Source: Pisaster brevispinus (taxonomy: Eukaryota > Echinodermata > Asteroidea > Forcipulatida > Asteriidae). Taken from it: DNA of 64,000 bases. The stretch spans positions 6,770,768 to 6,834,767 of the forward strand of contig JAMKCF010000018.1 of NCBI GenBank assembly GCA_023634235.1, read 5' to 3'. Below are positions 20,471 through 30,744 of this stretch, one piece after another. The notes under the pieces are model-generated. The model was not told the DNA's origin, did no database searches, and saw only the letters and a list, made by a program, of their open reading frames with translations. A program made the translations under genes and the position numbers. Within the stretch, counting starts at the first letter, position 1. Every line of letters starts with the position of its first letter.

Positions 20471-22380
20471 GCCACCATAATGAGGTAAAATGTGTGATAC
20501 ACGAGGGGGTCAATCATGCTTGAGGAATTTGCAAAGGAAGTTGCAAGGCCACGGCTGTACAAACCAAACACGTGTCAAAGAAACGCATTGCTTTTAGGAA
20601 TGCACATGAGCGTAAAATGAAATCAATAGCCGTGAAATAGCCGTCGTTTTCGGTGTTATAATGGTTTCGTTCCATGAATATAATAATATTATAAGAATAT
20701 TTCAATATGTTTTTCTAGGGCAGTAGGCGAACTTCCTTCTGCACCCCCCCCGAACAACGAAAATGCCATTTTAAACTGATCACCGGTACATCATTCGCAT
20801 ACATGAAAAATATTGTATATTGTACTTCCAACTTCTTACAAAATAACTTACTTGACTGGAAGACAGTACATATTATTCACAAGTTTCCAGTGAAATTGTT
20901 TCGCCACGTATACTCTCCCTGCTGGCTTCCGATAGTGTTTTGGTCATTTCAGGAGACAGACGCCTCTATTAAACCCTACCTGTGTAAAGAATCTAATCTA
21001 ACTGGCAAGGCGACCATAGAGAACAGACAAAGAAAAGACACACACACACGAATTGACGATAAGTAGGATTTGAAACTTTGCACGGTGGCAGTACATAACT
21101 AAGACAGAGGTTTGCGGTAACACCATGTGAAAACACTAGTCAGAAGAGATTTTCACATGGTGTTACCGCAAACCTCTCTTAGTTCAAAATGGCGATGATG
21201 ACATCATAAACCTTAGATGACGACATCCTGAGATGATTCATCTCAGTATGGATGACGACATCCTAAAGTAAGATGCCGCCTTCCCGAGATAATTCAGCAC
21301 CCGGAAGTGAATTATCTCAGGATCGCAACAAGTTGGATGGCACGTCCAGAGCCCCGTACAAAACACATCGCGCTCTTTTGTGTGTGATTTATGGGTTGGT
21401 GCATGAGACTTCGCTCGACAGAACATCAGTCAACAATTCATGTCTTTAAAAAAAAAAAAAGTACAGGTGGCAGTCGCTGTTTTGAACTTTCTGTCTGACA
21501 TTATTGTTGGTCGCCCCTTCTGTAACAACCATACAAATTCTTGCACCAGCAATTTATAGTACACGAACACTCATAGCGAGCCGCGGGCCCTATCGAAATC
21601 GAGGCTTCGGTTTGCCAACGTTCTCGGCTCTGGCTAAAGCTCGTCCAGTTACTGTGAAAACGTACGCTTTTAGTAATGGTGCTTCAAACAGGCGAATAGA
21701 GTCTAAGCTGGAGCTGCAGCTGATGCCGAAAAAGGGCCTGGCACACGAAAATGCCCTATAGCATTCGAGAACAGACAAATGCGTTTATTAAGGCATTAAA
21801 GCTCACTTGATCGTGTACTTATTACCAAAACAAAACGTATTCAAGGAAAGTGCTCTCGATATTTCCATTGAAATTCGTGTGTGGAGCACCCCGGTCTTGG
21901 TGTTCCCATATGGATACCCTTTTGTTCTTCCTAATTGTTTTTTTTTTTCGTCCTCGGGTCTCCATAAAGTACTGAATATGATCACTTATTCTACCGTCTT
22001 AGGAGTTTGCAAGACCACACATTGTGTACTTGCCCCTCAAGAACATCAAAGGCTACCCTTGGTGATCTGGCATTTGTGTACGCTGCTCCTAAACTATTTA
22101 ATTAATTCCCCTCCTTGTATTTAACAATCATTTTCAGTCCAAGTTAAGAAAGATTTGCTTAAGATTAACTCTTTAAAATAAAAGGTTTTTTTTCTCTCTC
22201 TGCATTTCTTTTGTTACTTTTTGTAATTCGCATTTTAGGTATATCCCTTCAGGTATTGCGCAATGTAAATATCCATTTGTTTTATTGTTATTATTATAAA
22301 CTGTGCAGGTTTTGATAATATACCTGTTTTCTGCACTTGCAATTCTATTTCTCGAAACACAAATGGCGCCTTTATTGTAC
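20471..22380. other. Intergenic region upstream of the esterase-like gene
   Basis: No gene is supported. It holds a 28-bp perfect-arm hairpin at 21106-21177 and a GATGACGACATCCT direct repeat with ATGATTCATCTCA-type inverted pieces at 21190-21320. The rest is AT-rich. Several short open frames lack domains. Confidence 0.5.
21106..21177. repeat. Perfect 28-bp inverted repeat (hairpin)
   Basis: Arms 21106-21133 and 21150-21177 are exact reverse complements (AGAGGTTTGCGGTAACACCA at the start of the left arm) around a 16-nt loop. With a small bulge the pairing continues outward through AACTAAG / CTTAGTT. Confidence 0.9.
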
Positions 22381-22391
22381 ATTTGGAAAGG

Positions 22392-22398
22392 TATAAAA
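22392..22398 (+). promoter_or_regulatory. TATA box of the esterase-like gene
   Basis: TATAAAA in GGTATAAAAGC lies about 197 bp before the preferred start codon at 22589. Initiation about 30 nt downstream would fall near CGTCACGC (22421-22428). An in-frame ATG at 22493 would then be in the leader. Confidence 0.6.
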
Positions 22399-22588
22399 GC
22401 AACCCACACCGAGTGTGTCGTCACGCATGCGGTCAAATTCAATCGCATCAAAATCTCAATAACAATGATTCGTCACTGAACCGCTTCGATAAATGGAACT
22501 CATTTTGCACTTTTCATTTCGTGAAAAACTACTTTTCGTGTTGTCGTTCAGTCGGGAGTGTCGTGTAAAAAGTTTGCGCTGTTCCAAG

Positions 22589-25500
22589 ATGGCTGCCGTT
22601 TACTACTTCCTCCTTGGGTTTTTCCAGCTGTGCCTGGCGGCCAGCAACAGTACTCGAACTCCAGTCGTGTCTACGACGGCAGGAGACGTCGTCGGTGTAG
22701 AGGGAGAGCTTGACGGGAAAGGTTACCGTGTGTTCAAGGGGATACCTTACGCTGAGCCGCCCGTAGGACCGCTTCGATTCAGCGACCCGATTGCCAAAAC
22801 GTCATGGGGAGGGGTGCTTAACGCGACCTCGTTTGGACGGTCCTGCCCGCAGACTAAGCCTGACGTGGCCGTCTTTAATCCGGATTACATCGAGGAGATT
22901 CCCAGTGGAGGATTTGAGGTTGGGGAAGACTGTCTGACTCTGAATGTTTACACCCCTGTTCATGTGGGAAATGTGACTGCCGGATTGGCAGTCATGGTGT
23001 GGCTACATGGAGGGGGCTACCAACATGGTCAGGGTAGCGCCTATGATGTCTCCGCTCTCTCCGTCAAAGGGGGCGTGGTAGTCGTCACACTCAACTACCG
23101 ACTTGGCCCGTTTGGATTCCTGTTCACCGGCGATGACAGCGCGAAGGGGAACCACGGATTGAAGGACCAGCAGCTAGCTCTGAAATGGGTCCGGGACAAC
23201 ATCATGGCCTTCGGCGGTGACCCTTGGAGAGTCACCCTCTTCGGCCAATCGGACGTCATCGAATCCGTACCGTTGCATCTCGAAGCCGAGCGCAGCCGCT
23301 CGCTTTTTCAGCGGATGGCTGTGCACAGCCCCAACTGGCAGAAGGAGCTAGGTGATGACCCGAATGCAGAAGGCCTCGCGGGTGTTCTCAACTGCTCGAG
23401 TGTTAACACCAGCCTGCTGGTGGACTGCCTCCGAAGTAAATCTTTGGAAGAGATTCTAGACGCCAGCAAAGAAGTCGTTGGGGCAGAGAAGGGCCCTTAC
23501 GTCCGGCAGTGGTACCCCGTCTTCAACGACGATTTCTTCAATACGAAACCGATGGATGACATCAGACACGAGTTCCTCTCCGTCTTTAACTCTGGGGACG
23601 GTTCCATCGGTCTCGATCTGCTCAAGGAGAGTCTCCATTTGAACGGGGAACCATATGACCTCACCGCCGGGGTCACTGCAGAACAATTCGAAGGATGGTT
23701 GCGCTCCTACACCGACGACTCCGGTGTATCAAAACTGGCCATTGACGAACATTACATCTCCCAAAACATCGCGGATGAGAACTTCGCCCGTATGAAAGCT
23801 CTTGTTGACATCTACCTGGACACGAACAGCATCCGTCACAACGCACAACGTCTTGACAAGTTGAAGAAAAAAAAGCTTTCTTCTGTTTTCATAATGATTT
23901 TCGATCATCGCTCTTCGGTTAATCGCGAGTACCCGGAGCTTGAACTCGTTCCACACGGGGAGGAGTTGGCCTACGTCTTCGGGCTACCGTTCAACGCGTC
24001 TGGTGTCGGCGGCGGGTCGTTCACTCCCGATGAGCTTGATCTGAGTAACCGCATGATAAAGTTCTGGTCAAATTTTGCCAAAACTGGGTGAGTACATATT
24101 TTCTATATTCAATATTTTAGGGTGATATCAAGGGTCTTGAAATTCTACTTTCTATGATTTAAAAACGTGTTTTACAACACTTTTTTTATTATGTATGTAT
24201 TAGTTTGTTTATTTGTTTATTAATACTAGTAGTAGTAGTAGTAATAGTTGTTGTAGAGTAGTGGTTTTTTTTTATTTTTTATTTTTTTATAGTTTTGTTC
24301 TTTTAGTGCTATCCGTATCGCTTGTGTCAAGGGCACAATTGTAATGTTACAATAATAATAAGACCTGTTTCTTATAGCCCTTTATCACACTCGTGTGCGT
24401 TTCAAAGTGCTCTTTTTTCCTGCAAACATGTGGAGCTATGTTTAAATCATAAGACCAAATTATTTACATAGCACCATGTAGCAGTTTACAAGGTGCTGTG
24501 GCACAATCTGCAGCCACCCATACCAGAAAACACTGGGCGAACCCTCTCTCTTAACGATAAATGTATTGGGGTCTTTTTACGTGCATTACACAACGCAAAG
24601 GACCTACGGCCGGCTTGTTTAACGTCCCATCCGAAGGACGAAGCAATAATGGTTTAAGTCACTGTCTCGCTTTAGGACACTGGTGTCGAGATGGTGGGGT
24701 TCGAATCCACATTCTGCTGATCGAAATAGACCAGAGACTGAGTCCAGTGCACCCGACCGCGCAGAGGGTATCCCACATGTTTCCATATTTTACACTATTT
24801 CCCTTTACTACAGAAGTACCACCCCCTTCTTAAGAATGTCTGTGATTCAAAGCACACAAAAAAGACACAATGACAAGTACACCGTGCCCCAAATCGAGCA
24901 CCAAACGCACATCAGTAACAAACTTGGCAGCAAAATGCACCAAGGCAGTCTTGTACCGAGACTTCTGATTAGTGGTATACAAGGCCTTTCCCCCATTAAC
25001 ATTGCTGTTTATGGGGCATTCATAAAAATGCCAAAGCACCAAAACTGTACTTTTCTTTCCCTTCTTCTTTTGTTGGGGGGGGGGGGGGTTGCTGTGGGGT
25101 AAAGAAAAATCCACCAAACAATTCCTTATTTGCACACTGAGATCACGCGGTCTCCATACGAAAAAAAGTCGTGTTTTGTTTGTTCGGCTGCTGACATGTT
25201 TTCACGTGCGGATAAACAAACTGTTGTTGAATAATGTTGAGTTGCAGCATTGTTTGGGCTGCCACATCGGGCCCATTGTGTGATCGATCATCCAATAGCT
25301 TTACAAAAGTATGACAAAGAATATTGTGGTTAGACCCACGGTGGAAGGACAGGCACGATCGGGCAATATATACAGTTGTTATTCATTTTTTCCCGATTTG
25401 CTAGAGGTGAGACTGAACACAATATAGCTGGTTAAAGGGCTACGTTACCCGTGGATTGGGCGCTTTGGGCTATACAAAAAAATAAAAAATAAAAGCGTTT

Positions 25501-28500
25501 ATATGAATAACGGTTGGAAAGATGGTTTTTTTTAAAGCAGAATATAATGATCCACAAAAATAAACCTTAAAATTGTGTGGTTTTCCTTTTACTGCGTGAA
25601 CTATTAGTAAACACGGTCCGCCAATTCGGGGAGTCTAAAATTTGGGCTCTACAAAATGGTGGACCGTGCTAGTTTGCGAAGTAAAAGGAAAAACACACAA
25701 TTTCGAGTGCTGTTTGTGTGAATCATTATATTATATTCTACTTTAAGAACATCTTTCCAACCTTATATCATAATGCACCCGTTTTATAGCCCAAAGCGCC
25801 CAGAGGCAACGTGCCCCTTTAAATGTATTATACAGGATTGGTATAGAGGGAATGGATGACTAAGTAGTCGCAGACAGTGTTCATGTCTTGTGTGATCAAC
25901 CGTATATACTGTACAAGAAATAACAAACCCGTAAAATTGTGCTTAATCCGTTGTGTGAGTCAAAAGAAATTGTGTAAAACTGTTTACAATTTTTGAGCAT
26001 GTAAACACATTTGTCTTAATTCTTGTTGTAACAATCGTATCAGACTGATGTTGCAGGTTTTTGAATTTGTTATTATAGGTTTCCAGATATAGTTTTCTCA
26101 AATATGACTTCATTTTAACGGGAAATATTTCACAGGAAAAAAATGGTTCTAGTATATGAACTTTTTATTTTATTTTTTTATCCTCGCCAGTCCTGTATAA
26201 TATCATCAACCATCCATCAATTCATCAAAGAAATATGTATGTATGAAAAAAAACACACGATATTTTCAATATTATAATTTTAGTTATTGTTATATGTCTA
26301 ATGAAACCAAGGATGTCTCATAAGTGAACTTAATCAATGTAGCTCGCAAGCCTGAGGAAACAAAAACCAGGGTGCTTGCTATGTGAACTAGAAACACCAG
26401 GGTTAACTCCTACTCAGCCCGCGATAAGTGTTCTGGGTTCTTTTACGTGCACGCACTACCAATCCTAGTACACGGGACCATGGGCTCAATGTCCCATCCC
26501 AAGGACCAAGCAGATTGTGGTAAATTAATTAGTATCTTGCTCAAGGACCCAAGTGCCACCACCGGGACTCGAACCCCCACACTCTCCTGATCAGAAACAC
26601 CAGAGCTTGAGTCCGGTGCTCGTACCCATTATGCTGACCGAAATCACTGTTTGATATTTTTAAATGAAGACATTTCTTGATTTGATGGAGCGTTTTGGTC
26701 ATTCCCGAGTGGACCAGTACGCCGGGCTAAGGGTGTCTGATGATCAGTACATTACGGGTTCGAGTTTTGCTTTTCAATGGCACGTGTTTCCTTGAATAAT
26801 ACTCGCAATTAGACAATGTAAACTTCGTACCCAAAGGGGACCTTGTACATTCCAGGGCATTTCTTGGTGGCAAGATACTACACAATATGGGAAATGTTTA
26901 CATTTTTATCATAATTACCACATAAATTCAAGAGTTATATAAAAAATAAAGCTGTAGTTTTGAGATGTGCCACCTTTCTTCGTAAAAAAGCTGAAAAAAG
27001 ATAATATGCAATCCAGTCTGCATAAACAATTTGAAAAAGAATGTTTTCTTCCAGTAAGTTGTGCACAAATTGTGCCTGCAGGAAGTCCAGGCTCTTTGGC
27101 TCTTTTGTAAACATGATTGTGATGTCAGAGGTCACATGGTCTTTTATTACTGCGTGCCTCAGATGGAATGTACGGCATCGTGCGTTGTGTATAGGGTTCT
27201 GACGTCACACTAATCAAGGCACGTGATTATCGCCCCAAACACCTGCCTTTATAACCCGCTGGTTGCCTACCAATTCAACAATTTACCTTTGACCCACTGA
27301 GTTGTTACCGCCATCTTGGAGGTAAGACGACGATGAAACAATGGAAAACACACATCTATGTACGTACGGCGCACATGATAGGCAAACGAGCTGCCTTTTC
27401 TTAACCTCTAGCCGAGGTCGCCGTATTCAAATGACGTAATATGCGTAATGTCTAGACTGGGATTCGTAGAAAGAAATTACCCAGAACCCTTGTGAAAGAG
27501 ATGGGGTTATCCCCGTTGTATCTGGTTCACAGAGCAAGCACCCTTGTTTACGGGTTTACTCAGGCTTGCGAGCTACTGTGATTAAGTTCACTTTATATGA
27601 GGCATACTTAGTTTCAGTAATAACAGGAATGTAAATTAATAACAGTTCCACACAACCCGTGCGCACTTTGGATCACCAAAAAGACTGCACTGGTCGATGA
27701 CGTCATGTGCACGAGGTCTATAAGCGTCATAATGCGTTTGCTCATTGGATTGTCTGATTCTCTTTTCCACTCTCTGCAGGAACCCAAATTCAAATGATAC
27801 AGACCCACAGTCCAACCTTAGCCCACCAATCTGGCCCGATTACGGTGACTCGAAGAAGTACCTTCAAGTTCGACTGAAAGAAGAGGAGGTCGGCAGCGAC
27901 TATCGCGGCGAGGAGGCCTATTTTTGGAACGAGTACCTTCCCGAGCTCAACGAGGCAGCAAGAGAGTACTGCCCAAGCGAAGCGACCACGACCGCGACCA
28001 CGACCGCGACCACACCCACAAGACCGACCGATGGGAAGGCCCCAAGAACAACCACTGGGATTAGTGACGAGTGTGACGGGAAAGTTGTCGTAGGCGGAAA
28101 GCTCGGACTAGCCCTGAGTCCCGATCAGGCAGAGACCCTAATCGGTACTATGATTTTTGTAGGCGTGGCTTTGCTATGCTTGATTGTATTAGTCTTTGCA
28201 GTTGTCTTAGGGTATAAGGCCAAGTTTAAAGGGTTAGATCAGAAGACCGAAGTGAGTGTAGAGAAAGGAACCGCCTCTAGAAACCAGTACACGCCCACTA
28301 AAAAGCATGTAGTTGAGTCTGGTCCCCAAGCGGCAACGTACGAAAACGTGCGAGTACCAGCTGTTCATAGCATAGAGATCAATCACAAACCTGATCCGAA
28401 TGACAGTGAAGACGAGGCGGGGCCCCTACAGGAAAAACACGCGATCCCAGACAGCGACGACGATCAAATCCCGCCATATTATTCCTCAGTTGATAGATCA

Positions 28501-28830
28501 CGTCGATCCCATAAAGTGGCTACAGAGGACGACGCTAGTACTGGGGACGAGGAGGTGAATTTCCCCCCACCTCCAGATGACTGGGCTACCAAGTCTGATC
28601 AGGAGGCACTTGATCAGGAGGCACTTGATCAGGAGGCACTTGATCAGGAGGCACTTGATCAGGAGGCACTAAATCAGGAGGCACTTGATCAGGAGGAGGA
28701 TCTTTACCGGCCAGACACCACCGAAGAACCTGCTTTTGATGAGAATGGCCAGGATCCTTCCAGGTCTGAAGATGGAAGTGACGTGTCTGACCCAACCACC
28801 GAGCCTGATGTCGAGGACACACAAATGTAG
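22589..28830 (+). CDS. Membrane-anchored cholinesterase/carboxylesterase-like protein, neuroligin-like layout
   Basis: Two exons, 22589-24087 and 27780-28830 (donor GG|GTGAGT, acceptor CTGCAG|G, phases match), encode 849 aa. Signal peptide 1-18 (AVYYFLLGFFQLCLA). The type-B carboxylesterase fold is clear: FKGIPYAEPPVGPLRF, EDCLTLNVYTP, oxyanion HGGG 140-143, LNYRLGPFGF, D337 in SGDGS, H456 in VPHGEELAYVFG, and FAKTGNPN. The nucleophile elbow, normally G-E-S-A-G, is GQSDV at 219-223: Ser221 remains but the last Gly is Val. Full hydrolase activity is therefore doubtful. A Thr-rich stalk (about 568-592), a transmembrane helix (about 620-643) and an acidic ~205-aa cytoplasmic tail follow. The tail holds seven DQEAL-type repeats and ends DTQM, a possible class I PDZ ligand. 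An in-frame ATG at 22493 would add 32 aa, but 22589 has better context and exposes the signal peptide. An adhesion role is inferred from layout. Confidence 0.88.
24351..24765 (-). repeat. tRNA(Leu)-like SINE in the esterase-like intron
   Basis: In reverse orientation it has the TTATTATTG tail, TATAGCCCTTTATCACAC, the body (GTCCCATCCGAAGGACGAAG), the B-box complement GGGGTTCGAATCCACATTCT and an ACTGAGTCCAGTGC anticodon-arm region. Confidence 0.7.
25432..25821. repeat. TTAA-flanked palindromic MITE, copy 1
   Basis: Flanked by TTAA on both sides. The ends are AGGGCTACGTTACC and GGCAACGTGCCCCT (inverted). Subterminal GGGCGCTTTGGGCTATA is matched by TATAGCCCAAAGCGCCC, and arm-internal GGTTGGAAAGATG by CATCTTTCCAACC. 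Copies are at 46929-47303 and from 47300. A TTAA target suggests piggyBac- or Kolobok-type mobilisation. It is noncoding. Confidence 0.8.
25850..26150 (-). repeat. Dispersed repeat (GATCACACAAAACATG family), copy 4
   Basis: Reverse copy: ACAGGATTGGTATAGAGG, GTTCATGTCTTGTGTGATCA, TGACTTCATTTTAACGGGAA and ATATTTCACAGGAAAAA, in the same order as 550-930. Confidence 0.6.
26295..26645 (-). repeat. tRNA(Leu)-like SINE, longest reverse copy
   Basis: Runs from AATGAAACCAAGGATGTCTC (tail side) through AGAAACACCAGGGTTAAC and GTCCCATCCCAAGGACC to GGGACTCGAACCCCCACACT (B-box complement) and GCTTGAGTCCGGTGCTCG (anticodon arm). A forward fragment of the same tail region lies at 27475-27630. Confidence 0.75.
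26810..27150. repeat. Dispersed repeat paired with 9535-9870
   Basis: Second copy of the 9535 repeat: GGCAAGATACTACACAATAT, GCACAAATTGTGCCTGCAGG, GGCTCTTTTGTAAACATG, CAGAGGTCACATGG. Confidence 0.6.
27475..27630 (+). repeat. SINE fragment
   Basis: Forward fragment of the Leu-SINE distal region: GGTTATCCCCGTTGTATCTG, CACCCTTGTTTACGGGTTTA, CGAGCTACTGTGATTAAGTT. It lies just upstream of esterase exon 2. Confidence 0.6.
28597..28701 (+). repeat. In-frame 15-bp tandem repeat (DQEAL)n
   Basis: Seven head-to-tail units of GATCAGGAGGCACTT (one begins AAT, the last degenerates to GATCAGGAGGAGGAT) encode residues 773-807 of the esterase-like protein's cytoplasmic tail. Near-identity at silent positions points to recent slippage expansion; copy number is likely polymorphic. 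Confidence 0.95.
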
Positions 28831-30740
28831 TCGAGGTTTGGCAGGAGCCCCCCGGAGATTCTGTCCCCCCGCACCCCCATACTGCGAATTATCATCTGAT
28901 AGCGCCCTCTTTTGACTCAACGTCCTTCCTTCAGCCCATGTTAATTTTACCGTATTGGAGACATACACACACCCACATTCGCTTGTCCCCAGCGCCTTGC
29001 CTTAAAACCAAAGGCGCTGGGATGGGCATACGTATCAAGCACGCTCATTGGTTAATGCTCAGTCCCATCATGCATCACACTCACACTGCAAGCACTGCAC
29101 GCATGACGTACTTCCTGAACAAGAATCTGTGCAAGCTGATTAGCCCATCCCAGCGGTCCTGGATAGGCCGCTGGGGCCGAGCGAAACACCCACATGTTTG
29201 TAAATCCCGTAAATCGAGGACTTCTCTATGTTCTCCCATTGTTTGGACTTAGCGACGTCCCCATTGGTTTTGTACACAAAAGCGAAGCGAGGATGTCCTC
29301 GCTCTGTCAAACACCCGCCGATCCATTTTGTTAAAGTCCTCGGTTTCAACGGGTAGACACGCTCATACACACCGGGCATAAAATGCCATACGATACCGCT
29401 CCCAGTATCGTAACAATATCCACAATGGGTGCTGCCATTTTGTTTAGTGAAATCAGGTATACAGTCCCAGACACACAATGACCCAACGGCCCCTTTCGAA
29501 ACTTTAGACTCTGACTCGGGCTCGGTCCGCCTGCACAATTACGCCCCGTACCGCAAGCTTTAGGCCTATGTGCCTGGCGGACCCTAACCCATTCTGGAAG
29601 CCGAAGTTTTTGTCATCTCCCATTTTGTAGAACATTGACCATGTTCACGTTTGTCACATATCAAATTTGCATCCAACTGGAGTATGCGGCCACTTGCCTC
29701 ATGAATAATTTCTAAACCACTCCAAGAACATTCTCAAAGCTTTTCCAAGATAAGTTGCGGAAGAGTTTAGCTACAAAGTGTGAATTGAGGATAAGTTGCG
29801 GATGAAATTGTTTTTATAGTTAGATGTTTGACCGGTGAAAGCTCATTTTATCTGCAAGTAAGTTGACAGACTCCGCAATGAGCAAACTGTGGTTTGGCTA
29901 ACCGATACAGTCTCACAGCCCTTGCAATCTTTACGCCTTGTGACATGCCTGATTTTGATTCCCCAAGAACTCTCTTTATTAGTCGTAATACTTCTACGAG
30001 GTCAAAAGTGCCTTTTATCCTAGATCACCTGGTTTTCAGTAGATAAATAATGTCAAGGTATGTGGTTTAGTAGTCTTGTAAACTAATTGCCTGGTCTTGT
30101 TGCAACACTTTCCCCCTCAAACTTATCCACAACATTATTAGACTGCTTTGGGATATCTTGCGGGTTGGAAAATCTAAAACTGTGGAAAAATCTATCCGCA
30201 AGTTATCACGGGATTATAGTTTTGACAAGGTGCCTGCTTTACCTGATGCCTTTTGTTTTTTGCCTAACAACTTTTCCCATAATTTTCAAACTGTTTTTTC
30301 CCCAGTGAATCAAAGTTACTTCATGTTATTGCTAGACATAGTTTTTGAATACATTAATCAAGATTCCGTCAAATGTTTCTTTTTATTGACAGTAAAACTG
30401 TTTTTTATTTACGTTAGGGTAAATGGTATTTTTTTTAAATGTGATGTTATAGTCGGTTGAAAAAACTATATGGTTTATTTTTAAGATATAATTATTTTAC
30501 TCAGATTGAAGAATACATTTTTGTAGTTTTACCTATAACTGGTTTAACTATACATTGCGGTATAGCTGACTCGGTCATTAATATTTAGAGCTTTTTGAAA
30601 AAAATAATAGCTAGAAAATGTTTCATTTTTTGTGTAGTTTGTAAACAGGTTTTTGTGGGTATTTTGTTTATGAATTTGGTTCTAAGAATGACCTTAACAA
30701 TCTTTTGGTATGAGAATTTTTTTTCAATGATTTATATATA
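28831..30740. other. Region downstream of the esterase-like gene
   Basis: No further gene is recognised. A 10-bp-arm hairpin (CCAGCGCCTT / AAGGCGCTGG) lies at about 28990-29020. A 132-aa minus-strand frame at 29140-29538 has no recognisable domain. 29700-30720 becomes AT-rich and ends in a (TA)n tract beside the retroelement. Confidence 0.45.
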
Positions 30741-30744
30741 TATA

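Noticed and set aside
24683..25102. 139-aa plus-strand frame
   Set aside because: It runs across the reverse strand of a SINE and unique intron sequence; no protein similarity seen.
28586..28822. Minus-strand frame with a P-P-D-Q-V repeat
   Set aside because: Shadow of the DQEAL coding repeat on the opposite strand.
29140..29538. 132-aa minus-strand frame downstream of the esterase-like gene
   Set aside because: No domain, splice context or duplicate support; could be chance. A protein search would be needed to revive it.
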